Shown in pieces: positions 51,371 to 63,889 of a stretch of 64,000 bases of DNA (positions are counted from its first letter, which is position 1; each line of letters begins with the position of its first letter). Position numbers and translations under genes: made by a program. The DNA is from Thysanoteuthis rhombus (Eukaryota; Mollusca; Cephalopoda; Oegopsida; Thysanoteuthidae). The stretch spans positions 62,838,616-62,902,615 of the forward strand of contig OY735209.1 in assembly GCA_963457665.1 (NCBI GenBank), read 5' to 3'. The notes under the pieces were generated by a model that searched no databases, was not told the DNA's origin, and worked only from the letters and a program-made list of their open reading frames with translations.

Positions 51371-52009
51371 ATCGAGGTAACACTTTTTCATTTGGACATA
51401 TACGTTATTAAACAACAGAGAAACTTTGTCTACTCAACTTATTACTAAAAAGTTTAGACATAGTTTATCTCTTGTTTTTCAAAATTTACAAATGTTTAAA
51501 TGAAAAATTGCTGCCTAGTAGTTACACTCTTTTTAAATACATGTACCCAACCTCGCCGATCTCAAACAAAAAAAAAAAACAACTTTATATATATATATAT
51601 ATAACCAACGTATCGTGTTGATCAGATATAACAACAATTATAGGATATCTGGAAATTAAATTTAATCATTTTAAAGCTAGTCTAATGCTACCGTATTTTG
51701 GACCCATTAAATAAGCGATTACATAAATATTCAAGAAAATTTAGAGATTTAAAATATAAAATAAAGATTGAATAACGAAGTTCAACATACTGACGAACGA
51801 ACAAAACAACACACTGGGTAAATAATACAGGAAAAAAAACAATATTTCCATAGAAAAACAAAGGAACTAAATTCACACAAGATATTAAATATATAAAGAA
51901 AGTTAATAAAGAAAGAAATTACTTGCAATCAACAGGAATAGACGGAATGTTTATAAAATAAAATCCATATGTAGGAAGGAACTGATGAGATGTTTTCCTG
52001 GTGACTCAC

Positions 52010-52260
52010 ACTGAAATGTCGCCTGGACAAACTGGGCCGGACTGACCGTAATCAAAAATAAAATATGAATCATCACCCGCTCACAGAAGATTAAAATATC
52101 TTCAAACTGACATCCGGTTAGTCATTAGGGCATTCATTATTTATTTAATAGCGTATTTCAAGATTATTTAAGAGAATTCATGCTACATTTAAGTTTATTT
52201 TTAAACAAAGGGACACCCACCGTCTCTCCGCCATATTTGGCGGGTATTTAAAACTTGCAG
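52010..52260 (-). promoter_or_regulatory. Possible CENPH 5' exon and promoter region
   Basis: The CENP-H ATG exon begins with an acceptor, so a 5' UTR exon is needed upstream. One candidate donor on the minus strand is CATTTCAGT/GTGAGT with its GT near 52012. Upstream of it lie an ETS-like ACCGGATGT (about 52110), a TTTGAA motif and a palindromic TTTGGCGGG (52236-52244). This is inference, and other first exons between 45.7 and 52 kb are possible. Confidence 0.25.
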
Positions 52261-52816
52261 TTCAGCATTTTTTGGTCGGTTAAAATTCGGAAAACCCTTA
52301 ATCGACCAAAACAGACGGGTTTTATTAATAGAAAAATGCTGTGTTCTTCCAATCAATAGGACTTTTGTTACTTTTTGCAGAGGAAGAATTTAAAAAAATA
52401 AAAATATAATTTCGCTTTTCATGGGGGGTTCTATTTACAATGTCATCATAATGCTAAACTGGACCCCTACTTTCCGCCCGTACGAAACTATACCCCACTG
52501 CAAAAATCTTTTTTTTTTCGAGGTTGATTTTTGAAAATAATCAATACAGTCCATACAAAATTAGTCGTTTTTGGTTATTTTGCTACGTAAGTATTCGGCT
52601 AATTTGCATCCCCATCCCGAGACAAAACATGCTTAATCAAAGTGCAAATTAGTAAAAATAAAAACAAAAAAACAAAAAACAAAAAACAAAAAAAACAAAA
52701 ACAAAACAAAACTTTGGTTCAATTAAATCATAACAAAAATTCAAGTAATTGGTGACAGCTTTTAATATTTTTTAATCTCCTTATTATTTTCATTAAGGAA
52801 CAATTTTTATTTCTGG

Positions 52817-53050
52817 TGACCGCTGGAGGTCAATTTTGGCATTTTCGAATCTAAAGGAAACGGCTTCACCAAACCGGCTGCAAATTTGTGTATGGAGGTA
52901 AGTTGGTCCTACGGTGAACATGGGATAAGTGACACTGAACTTCTGTGACCTCCAGAGGTCAATTCAAATCCGGCATTTTCATATTTAACGGAGACAGTCG
53001 CACCCAACAAGTTGCAAATTGGTGTATCAGGGTATATGGTAAAGTAGCTC
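52817..53050. repeat. Two-copy degenerate tandem repeat, about 130 bp
   Basis: GTGACCGCTGGAGGTCAATT and GTGACCTCCAGAGGTCAATT each lead into a GGCATTTTC block, a GCTGCAAATTTGTGTAT-like block, and end in a GG-rich phrase. Confidence 0.65.
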
Positions 53051-53958
53051 CCAACACAGTATTTTTTACCAAATATTCAATATGAGTGATTAAACAATTT
53101 GACTTCTGAATGTTCCTCGTCTATGATAGTTGAAGATAAGTCTTACATTTGAAGAACATTCCATTTTCTCTCTCTGAGGATAGCTTGTATGACTTCAATG
53201 AAAACTACCCAGTATCTCTCAGTTCGAATGATGTCCAGAGTACATGACAAACCTGCTACACTTTGGATTCCCCACAGCTATCGTCACCGAGGTAACGCAT
53301 AGATGTTTTGCCCGTAAAATTGAAAGATTGTTTTTTTTTTTTTTTTAAACAAACATTTTGGTCAGAGACCCAAACAGTTGATTATTGTCCAAGTCTTGTC
53401 TCATTCAGCCAAAGATTACCTTCGGGTACTTGAAAGCAGGTTATTGACTATTTTTAGTTTAATATTCAGTTACTTCAATTACACCATGACTGGTGTTTTT
53501 AAACAGAAAAAATTGAACTCTGTTATCAAAAATCTCCCAAGAATAACGTGGCCTTCATCGAAAGACGATCCGACATATATTAGTTCAATCAATGATTACT
53601 TTACTGGATTAAAAAAAAAATCAATGCTCATCAAAACCTTTCAAACATTTATTATTGGGCGGAGACCATCCCAAAGAACCACAGAAATGTACTGAGGGCG
53701 GGTGCACGAACCTTAATGTTCTTTCTGTCGGCAAATTTCTTCCACAGGGTTGCCAAATAAGCCTGTTTTTTTTTTTTTAGCGAGATCAATCTTATTTTAT
53801 CCCAAGTTAGACGATAAAAATATTCGACAGCTTATTGAACCCGGCAAATTTAATAAAAGTAAATGTTTGATTTTTATTAATAACTCGTTTTTCAATCTCT
53901 TTATATAGTTGTTTTATTTGATAAATTGACTTTAAATGAGAATATAAAGCTTTCTAAA

Positions 53959-54086
<128 letters not shown>

Positions 54087-54205
54087 TATTGTGTATAAAT
54101 ATAAAACATTTAAAACCATACTTGGCAACACGTATTCTTCCTTTGCACACTTTTTTGTAAATTAGAGGCTTGCACCTCACCCCAAATCATTAGGTATGAA
54201 CCTGA

Positions 54206-54346
<141 letters not shown>

Positions 54347-54412
54347 GTATGAACCCATCATCCATTATGAAATGAACCCCTTACACATCGGATATTGAAT
54401 TACTGATTTGTA

Positions 54413-54414
<2 letters not shown>

Positions 54415-54454
<40 letters not shown>

Positions 54455-54512
54455 CAGTCTTCTCGCATTGAGTTGAAGACTATCGTATGTTTTATTGAAT
54501 CAAAGGTTTCTT

Positions 54513-54611
<99 letters not shown>
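54415..54611. repeat. (TA)n cluster ending in (GT)n
   Basis: Pure TA at 54415-54452 and 54516-54575, then ATGTATATATGTGTGTG and a GT run to 54611. The last tract is the mirror orientation of the two AC-AT arrays just upstream. Confidence 0.95.
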
Positions 54612-54789
54612 CAGTACTATCAAAATCATTTACCAATTATTCAAAATTGACTTTTTTAAAAGCCTACCTAAATAACAAAGATGTGAAGAGTATCACACCC
54701 TTATTTATTTTGGATTCTGCATTTATTTTAGTTATCTATACAAGGTGAATTTAAGCCATTGTTGACCTCCTGTGACACCCTTTCTAGAC

Positions 54790-55525
54790 TCCGTTTCCCC
54801 CATTTAACCTCATTTCCGAAAACTCAGAAAACGAGGAAGTAAACATAGATGGAAAATATTTGAACCATTCAAGATACTGTGATGATAATGCATTAATAGC
54901 AGAAACTGTGGAAGACCTACAAAACATGTTGAATGTTCTGAATCGAGAAAGCTAAAAAATAAGGTTAAAGATGAACAAAACAAAGAGAAAAGAAATGTTC
55001 AATGATACATCCCAGAAAGAAAAACAAACCCAGAACATGAGAAAAGATGATGAATCCTTAGATGAAGTTAAGCGATACATTTACCCAGGTCACACAATAA
55101 AGCTAGAGAAAGATCACGTTAATGAAACAAGACGATGCAAAACGATTGGCTGGAATGCAAGAAGAAGGTATCACAGATGGAGCAAAAGGCTAACCGTTGG
55201 CACCCGTGAGACAGTAAATGCAGTGGGGAAAGACCAGACACAAGATGGGGAGACGAGATAGAAAAGTTCGCCGATAAGACATGATAGAGATTAGTGCAAT
55301 CGCACCGTTTATGGAAAGAGATGGGAAAGGCCTTTGTCCAGCAGTGGACATAGGCGCATGGGAACTCTTCGTTTAGGGGGTGGGGGCAAAGGGTTTGATT
55401 TGTCCAAAATCTCAACTGATGTGTCGGACATTTCAACCTGTTTACATAACCCCCTTGACTTGTACGCTTACAGCAGCAGACTCAAAACTGCTGCTGCTAA
55501 TGATGATAATGATGATGATTGAGTA
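54790..55525 (+). mobile_element. Second RTE-like LINE family, 3' fragment
   Basis: Readable pieces are RYCDDNALIAETVEDLQNML (a FADD box with F changed to C and A to D context shifted), an open frame at 54971-55261 with KRYIYPGHTIKLEKDHVNE, and GKAFVQQWT near 55330. It ends in a (ATGATGATA)-type tail at 55500-55520. It differs from the family at 56.2 kb. Confidence 0.78.
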
Positions 55526-56159
55526 TCTTTCTGCAGCTGTTTTATGGTACGTGCGTTTTATCCATTCTTGAAATAGACTTGGGTGTGTTCTCATGTGTCA
55601 CATTCATGCACACAGTGACTCATTCATTAATGGTTTATTGCATAGAATGTACTGGCAAAACAGGTTGAGTTTCAGGAAAACATTCTTCAATTAAGGATGG
55701 CCAGCCATCAACACAATCATCAGCGGCAGCAGCAGAAGTGAGAAGTGAAATTGGTTGAGTTGAATTTGAAGAACTTCCTGTAATTCGGACAACACAGAGG
55801 GTCAAGGTTGACAAATGTCTTTTGCCGCACAAGATCAAATTTGTATGCTCTTAAGACCTAACTAAGTAGTTTCAGCTACAAAATAATCAAATAACCTAAA
55901 ATACATGGCCAAAGTAAGCTTGTAAGGGAAATGGATTAAAATACATATTCAAAAAAAGATCTTTCGTGCGTTTATATTTGTATGAATATGTTGTATCTGT
56001 AACAATATGAAGGCTGATGGGACTCTTTAATCGGATACTTGATTCTGTTCTCAAATATTTTATTTAATTTTCAAATGGTATTTTTTTGTTAAAGAAACTT
56101 TTTCCGTGGGTATACGTAAAGTATTCTTACATACTTGGTCAAAAATGAGATGTTACGGA

Positions 56160-57790
56160 GTAACCCTTTTCAGGCGCCAAAAAGACGATAGAAACATCTA
56201 AAGTAGCAGAATTATCGAACGCACTCAAGAATTCTAGCAAGAACTCTACTCTTCAAGATATGGACAACAAAACAACGAATACGCAAGACACGGACAATCA
56301 GTTTGAGGACTTCCAAGAAGTTACATCATGGGAGGTAAAACAAGCCATCAAACAAACAAAGAAAAAAGGAAACATTGAACAACTCAAAAAGCTGGTAAGA
56401 TCGTCAAGAAAGAAGTAGCTATTCTATCCAACCTGTGTCTAAAACAGATTAAAATCCCGAAAGACTGGAACACAGCAATCATAATGCTTTTACGTAAAAA
56501 AGGAAAACCCCAAAGACCTTTACAGCTGCAGACCTATTAATCGACTCAACTGTATATACAAACTTTTCACAAAAATCATCACCAACCGGATCACTAAAAT
56601 ACTAGATGAAAACCAATCACGGGAACAGGCTGGATTTAGAAGAAGTTACTCGACCATGGACCATCTCCATTCAATAGATCAGCTGAAAAAGAAAGCAGTG
56701 GAGTACTGTCCCAATTGCTGTAGCATTTATAGACTTCAAGAAGGCATTCGACTCTGTAGAAATTCCCACGGTCATGAAGGCCATCACTCTACAAGATGTA
56801 AACCCTGTATACGTCAGGGTACTGCAACATATATACAATCACAGCAACTCCTTTATGAGGCTAGATAAGGACTCTGAACCCTTCCAGCTCCAAAAAGGAG
56901 TTAAGTTGATACCAGCTCACCCAAACTTTTCACAGCCTGCCCCGAGATGATCTTCCGAAACCTGGACTGGGAGAATAGAGGAATCAAAATAGACGGCTAA
57001 TATCTCAGCAACATAAGATTTTCAGACAACATCGTCCTCTTCACAGAAACCTACACGACCTCCAACTAATGCTAGACGAACTAAACGAAGAAAGCAAAAA
57101 AGTCGACTTACACATGAACTTCAGTAAAACAAAAGTCATGTGCAACAATCACATCGTGAATAAGGACGTAACTGTCAAAATCGAAGGTGCAAACTGGAGA
57201 GAATGGACCACTACATCTACCTAGGACAATGATTCTCTATGAAACCCTCAAAAGAAGAAAAATCAAGCGGAGAATCACTATGATTGCATGTCTTTGATAG
57301 AGCAAACACAACTTTCAAAAACAAGACGATCCCAATAATCCTAAAAAGAAGAGTATACAACCTATGCATCCTCCCGATTGTCACTTATGGAGCTCAAACA
57401 TGGAATCTAACCAAGAGACAGACCCACAAATTGAGAAGCATGCAACATGTGCATGAGGGAATCATGTTCAACCTCACATGGAGAGATCAAAAGACAGCAC
57501 AGTGTATCAAGAAGAAAGCAGGAGTCCGAGAAATCATAGAATCTACTAGAAAACTTAAATAGCAATGGGACAGTCATGTTGCAAGAATGTCAGACAATCG
57601 ATGGATATCACGACTCGCAACATGGATACCCAGAGGTCACATGCGAAACTGAAGCTGGCAGAATACAAGATGGAGAGATGAACTAGACAAATTCAGAAAA
57701 TACTGGCCCCACAACACCCATGATACAGAAATGTGGCGAATCCTGGGGAAAGTCCGTGTCCAACAACAGACGATAAAATACTGATGATGG
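56160..57790 (+). mobile_element. RTE-like LINE, 5'-truncated degenerate copy
   Basis: Across several frames: SCRPINRLNCIYKLFTKII, NQSREQAGFRRSYSTMDHL, PEMIFRNLDWENRGI, IRFSDNIVLFTET, then VTYGAQTWNLTKRQTHKLRS and NLTWRDQKTAQCI. The reverse-transcriptase FADD box is altered to FSDN and the frame is broken repeatedly, with missing blocks between about 56.75 and 57.0 kb. It ends in a short TGATGATGG tail. The copy cannot be active. Confidence 0.88.
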
Positions 57791-57959
57791 TGAAAGCGTG
57801 TTCACTTGAAACCCCCGCAAGTAGATAGCCAATCCTCCCCACTTAATTAAACAAGACAATAGGAGGAAGAAAGTGAATAGGAGTTGATAAAAAAGAACAG
57901 TGTATAAGGATTCTAATGATGGAAGTAAGATAGTAAATTTAGTTGCGTGAAAAACGAAA

Positions 57960-58450
57960 TAAAGCGGGAGGAAAATAGAAGAGAAAAGGGTAGATGATCA
58001 TTTAGTTCCTGTATCAGGTAAAAGAAGAGGTTAAGTTGATTTAGTAAAAGAGATATCGATAAAAAAGAAACTCTTGTTTGTTAGACGGACCCAAAAGGTT
58101 GGTCACCAGAGATTTGGGCTGAGCAGGCAGAGTAGGCTCGTAGAAAGGGATACCACAGTACCAGGTAGACGGCCGCTGGCAGTAGAAGAACACAAATATC
58201 TCTCATTCTCTCTCCTTCTCTTTTGACAAGCTCTCTCTCTCTCTGAGTTAGGATTTTGTTTAGTCTTTAAACAATCGAAGACTATCGATGTATTTTCGAT
58301 CGAACGAAGAAGAGAAATAAAGGCTCGATTTTGAATCCTGATGTTAGTCTTGCGTCTTTCGTTCCCTCCCTTGCTCGCAGCTGCGCAGAGCCAACGTGCA
58401 AAGAAAACCATCATCCTTTATATCGTATCATTCATGTGTAACGGCCAACT
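57960..58450 (+). other. Possible solo LTR remnant
   Basis: The segment is less AT-rich than its surroundings. It contains a CT-rich tract (58200-58245), an AATAAA at about 58315, and then a T/C-rich end with GCTCGCAGCTGCGCAGA. That order (CT-rich region, polyadenylation signal, short tail) is LTR-like, but I could not define ends or a target-site duplication. Confidence 0.25.
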
Positions 58451-58631
58451 TTTGTAGATTGTGTGTAAGAACCAAATAGCTTTACTCAGTACCACATTTG
58501 TCCAATTTTAGTCTTGGAAAATACCAAATGGCAACCCTGTCGAGTTTTATCTCAATAGCTGCAAAGGAGTAAGCTTTTTGTCTCTTTCAGGAATGGCAGA
58601 ATTTCTGGTGTAGACACAAGAGAAGTTATTA

Positions 58632-58750
58632 GGTATACAATAGTCCTATTCTATCTGTGTCACTTGTCTCAATTCAAGACCAATGACAATCACTTTTTTG
58701 ATGATTTGCAATGCATTTCAATAGTAAAATCATTTGCATCATTATCTATG
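58632..58750 (+). repeat. Dispersed copy of the 110-bp repeat
   Basis: ACAATAGTCCTATTCTATCT, CAAGACCAATGACAATCAC and TTTGCAATGCATTTCAATAG parallel the 59.8-60.3 kb array, about 1 kb away. Confidence 0.65.
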
Positions 58751-59789
58751 CAAGATAGAATGTTTGATTGTATAATTGTATGGTTGTATGCTCTGTTCGA
58801 TTCCTGTTATGGAGGAGAGAGAGGCTTGTTGGACATAAGAGCAGGTTTAATCACTTACTTTAAATTGTATTCCCCTCGCTTGATGGCGCCACTGTTAGCC
58901 TCATTTTGAGATTAACAATTTCTTCCCTTTTGCTACTAAGTTTGAGTCTTATACGTTGAAAGTACGAAAAGTTAGGCATGAAAATTTTTTTTTCTCTCTG
59001 GTAAGTAATTCTTCCACTTTGAAAAACGAGTGCGTATTTCTTGCTCCATTGTTGGGTTGATGGTAGCACGGTCTATGTTTATGAGAAGTGACAATAAACA
59101 GAATATATACTACATTTCAGACAGCTTATGTCAGAATCTTTTCTTTGAATAGAAAATAAAGAAAACTATGTGGCTGTACCCTCCAGCAAGATAACTAACT
59201 TGCCCAATCCGATTAAACCAACTATCTCTGCTGTCAGGGTCGGTGGGTATTTTTCCGAATGTTTAAATGACGCTTTAATAAACTTGACAAATGTTTCAGA
59301 TTCAGACATTCCATTCAAAGGAAGTCTCTTTTCCATAGTAACTTTTGGCCATATTTGCGTTTTAATGAATTAATTTCACGGAAAGTTACTGCCATCTAAG
59401 TGAGAAATGTACCAACTAGCCCCAATTCTCCCATACGCGAAAGTTATAATGGATTGGTCCATGTGAAATAGATTAAGAGAAACTATTATAAGGTTGTAAT
59501 AAAATTAGATAGACTGTTGTGATATAATAATGAATAGTACGCCACAGAAAAGCTGGTCGTTTGAAACTGAAATAAAAAAAATAAAAACGAATGTATAAGT
59601 GACAGAACGGAAACATTTAATGTTGAGTTGAGACTTTTGTAGAATAACTTAAAATTAGAATACTTGGGTTATTAAAAAAAAGATAAAAAACTAATGATAT
59701 AGCTTTAGGCTCCTCAGCCCAATTCATACATTAATAATACCCTAATTTTTCTTGGGTATATGTTAATTTACATGTAATAGTAACGTTTG

Positions 59790-60290
59790 CTTTAATTCAT
59801 GGTAATTGATAATCAGGTTTTCGTTGATATTCAATGCATTTCTAGAGTTGAACTGGCAATGTACTTACACTATACATTCAACTACCCTATTTTGCCAGTA
59901 ATGTCTGCATTAACTCCTGGCCACCAATGACCACTTGATCTTCAATGCATTTCCATAAGAAACCATTAGCAATGCCTTTACATGATACAATAGTCTCATT
60001 CTGTCAGTAACACTTGCTTTAATTTCTGACCACAGATAATTGTTTTGTTCCTGGGTGCATTTTTATAGTAAAAACCATAAGCAATGCATTAACATTATAC
60101 GTATAATCACCCAATTTGGCCACTAAAACTTGCCTTGATTCATGACCAATGACACCCTCTCTCTTCCTATCTTTCAAAGTATTTCTATAGTAAAATCATC
60201 AGCAACGCAAAACATTATACGTTTAATAACCATATTCTGTTAATAAGGCTAGCCCTAATTCCTGACCACTGACAATACAGATTCAACGAT
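59790..60290. repeat. Degenerate tandem repeat, period about 110 bp
   Basis: A block with TTCAATGCATTTCTATAGTA, CCATTAGCAATGCATTAACA, and CTGACCACTGACAAT recurs. The GCAT core is at 59836, 59947 and 60057, with a variant at 60179, giving intervals of 111, 110 and 122 bp. Single dispersed copies are at 4985-5100 and 58632-58750. Confidence 0.8.
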
Positions 60291-60424
60291 AAACATGCAA
60301 AAAGAAATTTTAGGGAGCTAATCGGAATATCTTGTATTTAGTCATCAAATAATATTTTTCATGTTTAATTTTGATTCATGGTGATGCAGCAGATCAAGAT
60401 TGCATGGGGCCCCGGGATGTAATT

Positions 60425-61880
60425 CAAAAAGGGTTACCCAATTAAAATCATTACTGGTGAAAGTAATTTTCACACTCTCATAGCCCACAGTACTACTGTG
60501 GTTTACAGTTCCACACCAGTTGCCAGGTGGTCATTGCTGAAGGCTGAGTGACAGTAAGTCTCCTCAGGTTTTCAGCCCTCATCTAATCTCTCCTTCACCA
60601 ATCACAACAGTGCAGTGGTTCGTACCTCCACCACTATTAGGGTATTCTTTCCTTTCCCTCCTCTGTTAGGCCACAGCTAACAGCTGGTGTCGTGGGTCCG
60701 AAATTTCAAGCACTTTCCTCAGTATTCGTGCAGTTCCAAGTAGTGCTGTTGTCTGCACAGTCTCAATCCTTCCTTTCATCCTGAGTTCCTCCAATCTCGC
60801 TATCAATGTCTTTGGTACAGTTCCGAGTGCACTCATTATTACCGGTACCGCCCTGACTTTCATGCTCCACACCTTCTTCAGTTCTCTCGCCCGATCCTGA
60901 TATTTTTCCAGATTTTCACTCTCTTTCCTTTTTACTCTATGGTCTGCAGGTACTGCCATGTCTATTATTTGGCAGGATTTCCTCTTCTTGTCCGAGATTA
61001 CTCGGTCCGGTCTTCTCGCTTTGATGGGGCGGTCCGTTCGGATCTCAAAATCCAAAAGCAATTTTGGGTTTCCATTCTGTCTCTGGTTTATGCTGGTACC
61101 ATTCCCCGCTTGCTTAACCCCCGTCCGTTTGCACAGTTCCCATTGTATCACCGTTGCTTCTCAATCGTTTGTGTTCATACTCCTTCTTGGCTAGTTGACT
61201 GCATCCACTGGTTATGAGGTTTACGGTTTCATCTCTTTCTCTGCATAGGCGGCATTTGCCGTTTGTCTATGTTCTGTCGATTTTCGTTTTGATATAGTTT
61301 GTTCTGATGCATTCGTTTTGGGGTCCAAATGATAAGCTATTCTGTTTCTCTCTTCAGGTTTCCTTTTCGTAGCCATGTCCATGATATCTCATCTGCAACA
61401 TCCCGTATCTGTCTTTTGAATATCAGCATATTTTTTTTTTCTGTTCCCATTTTTTTTTCTTAGTTTGTTTTGCTGCTCCTTCGTTTTCTACTTTTTATTG
61501 TTCGTCGCGCTGCTTCGGGCGCTCGTTATAATGTCTTCGCTGATTGCTTGCTCATACTTTTCAGGACCGGTTTTGTCCTCTGGACACAGCCTTCAATGCT
61601 GATGAGTCCTCTGTCGCCTTCTTTTCCCTTCACGTACAGTCTATCCATATCCTCTCTAGGGTGTAAGGCTTGTGCATTGTCATAAGTTCTCTAGTTCGCC
61701 AGTCCATTAACGGGAGTCCTTCCCTTGTCCGCCTAGGGAAATGTCCTGTGTATCGTACTACTGATACAGCCCGTGTGTTCATTCCTTTTATAAGATTTCT
61801 GCTGTTCAATTTGGTTCTCTAATATTTTCCTTATCCTCCTTAGGTATTCTATTATTTTTCCCATCATTTCTTTCCATCTT
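60425..61880 (-). mobile_element. Non-LTR retrotransposon 3' end (copy a)
   Basis: An open frame at 61151-60666 (161 codons) reads FEIRTDRPIKARRPDRVISD, CQIIDMAVPADHRVKRKE, NLEKYQDRARELKKVWSMK, ALGTVPK and LLGTARILRKVLEI. This is a C-terminal block found in many invertebrate reverse-transcriptase proteins. Upstream, in a shifted frame (about 61258-61190), CRLCRERDETVNLI looks like the zinc-knuckle that precedes it. The 3' UTR is 60665-60425. I am not sure of the clade. Confidence 0.8.
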
Positions 61881-61917
61881 ATCGCGTCTATTATTATTAC
61901 TATTATTATTATATGCA

Positions 61918-62440
61918 ATCTCATACCAGTTGCCTGGTGCTTACCGCTGGAGGTTGAGTGACAGCAAGTCTCCTCAAGTCTCCAGCCCTCCTCTCCTCAT
62001 TCTCATAGACCACAGTAATACTGTGGTTTACAGTTTTACATCGGTGGTCATTGCAGAAGTCTAAATGACAATAAGTCTCCTCAGGTCTTCAGCCAACATC
62101 TCTTCTCTCCCTCGCCTGTCATGCCAGTGCTGTGGTTCACATCTTCACTTCCAATTTTTTTTCTCCATCAGGCCACTGCTAACATTTAGTGTTGCAGTCC
62201 TCATATTTTAAGCACTTTCCTCAGTATCCGTGCAGTTCCAAGCAGTGATGTAGTCTGTTCAGTCTCAATCCTTCAATCTATCCTGAACTCCTCCAGTCTC
62301 ACCCTCAGTGTCTTTGGGATAGTTCCCAGTACGCCAACTTTTACTGGAACTACCCTGACTTTCATATTCCACATCTTCTTCAGTTCTCCTGCTAGGTCTC
62401 GGTATTTTCCCAGTTTTTCACTCTCCTTCCTCTTTAGCTT
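61918..62440 (-). mobile_element. Non-LTR retrotransposon 3' end (copy b)
   Basis: 62440-62200 matches the VRAVPVI to LRKVLK part of copy a with many substitutions and frame breaks. 62200-61920 is the UTR, made of two diverged copies of an about 115-bp subrepeat. It ends in an AAT-rich tail at 61880-61917. Confidence 0.7.
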
Positions 62441-62441
62441 T

Positions 62442-63003
62442 CATCCAAGTTGCCTGGTGATCACAGCTGGAGATTGAGTGACAGTAAATCTCTTCAGGTC
62501 TCCAGCCTTCTCCCTACACTGTCACAGTTCACAGTGCTGTGGTTTACAGTTTCACACCAGTTGTCCGGTGGTTGTCACTGAAGGCTGTGTGACAGTAAGT
62601 CTCTTCATATCTTCTGCCTACCTCTCATATCTCCCTCACCTATCACAGCAGCGCTGTGGTTTGTTCCTCCACCACTATTTAGGGTGATTTTTTTTATTCT
62701 TTCCTTTCCCCCCTATTAGGCCACTGTTCACAGCTGGGGTCGTAGATCTCATATTTCCGGCATATTCCTCGGTATTCGTGCAGCCCCCAGCATTGCAGTG
62801 GTATGCATTGTCTCAATCCTTCCTTTTATCCCCAATTTTTCCAATCTCCCTTTCAGTGTCTTTGGTACAGTTCCACATGCACCTGCAATTACTGGTACTG
62901 CCCTGACTTTTATGATCAACACCTTGTTCAGCTCTTTTGCCTGGTCCTGGTATTTTCCCAGCTTTTCACTCTTTCCTATTAACTGCGTGATCAACAGGCA
63001 CGG
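62442..63003 (-). mobile_element. Non-LTR retrotransposon 3' end (copy c)
   Basis: 63003-62749 encodes KLGKYQDQAKELNKVLIIK, AVPVIAGACGTVPKTLKGRL and LLGAARIPRNMPEI before a stop. The UTR at 62748-62442 again has two subrepeats. The coding part is fused at its 5' side to the (ATG)n tract at 63.0-63.2 kb. Confidence 0.75.
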
Positions 63004-63004
63004 C

Positions 63005-63173
63005 CACATCATCATCATCATCATCATTATTATCATTATTATTATCATCATTATTATTATCATCATTATTATTACTATTATTATCATCAGTATTATTATT
63101 ATTATCATCAATATCATTATCATCATCATTATTATTATTATCATTATTATTATCATCATCATCATCATCATCA

Positions 63174-63221
<48 letters not shown>
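63005..63221. repeat. (ATC/ATT)n microsatellite
   Basis: About 215 bp of interspersed ATC and ATT trinucleotides, becoming pure ATT at 63177-63221. On the minus strand it is read as poly-Met/Ile joined to the retroelement frame, which is an artefact of the repeat. Confidence 0.95.
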
Positions 63222-63222
<1 letters not shown>

Positions 63223-63889
63223 ATCGTACGTTTACGAACTTTCCCCAGGGCTTGTGTATTTCAAATCATTTAAGGATTTTATATATCATAAGCTAATAAA
63301 AATAAATAGAATGCAAATTTTTCAGAATTTTTCCAACTCAAATCAAAATGTAGATATCAAATTATATGTATGTATAATCAATAGAAAAATCCTATTTTCT
63401 ATTTACCAAGTAGAGCAGCTGAAATTTTAGATTTAAGTATTTTCATGAAATCGAAATAAAGTAGCTCAATACATTAACCATATAGTATAGAGCAATATAC
63501 CAAAAAAAAAAAAAAAAATTGAGAGAAATCACACGACACGTGTTCCTTTGTGAAACCATTTATCAACGGTGGGTGGATTGCTTCTAGTTTTAAAATAATT
63601 ACTTTTAAAGTTACCGTCAGAACGCAGAATCTAAAATTAACTGAAATAGATTTCATTACTTGGATTTCGCTCAGGAAAGGAATGATGAAACGATATGGTC
63701 ACGAGATTGACAAAATTATTCTCAAATCATTCAACGTTTTCAATTCAGTTTAAAAAAAAATGTTATTTTGTCATTCCCATGGCGTAATTCGCAAATTCTT
63801 AAAGTTGAATTTCATCGCGAATAGTAGGAAAAAAAGTTAATATAATATGCTAATCTTCAATTTTGATTTTGAGTAAAATCTGTGTTAGA

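Larger units (their letters stand above)
45640..52000. other. Upstream intron or 5' flank of CENPH
   Basis: AT-rich, with no coding exon that joins the CENPH frame. It holds the MITE-like relatives at 47.7 and 51.2 kb, the long hairpin at 51.13 kb and short simple repeats. If the 5' UTR exon is near 52 kb, this is one intron of over 6 kb. Confidence 0.4.

Noticed and set aside
52940-52965. TGACCTCCAGAGGTCA as a nuclear-receptor response element
   Set aside because: The everted half-sites have a 4-base spacer, it lies in a degenerate tandem repeat, and there is no gene next to it on evidence available here.
60666-61151. 161-codon minus-strand frame as a host gene
   Set aside because: The sequence matches a reverse-transcriptase C-terminal block and recurs twice in degenerate form within 2 kb, so it is a retroelement fragment.
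62798-63430. 210-codon plus-strand open frame
   Set aside because: Over half is poly-Ile from the ATT/ATC microsatellite, and the rest is antisense to the retroelement coding block.
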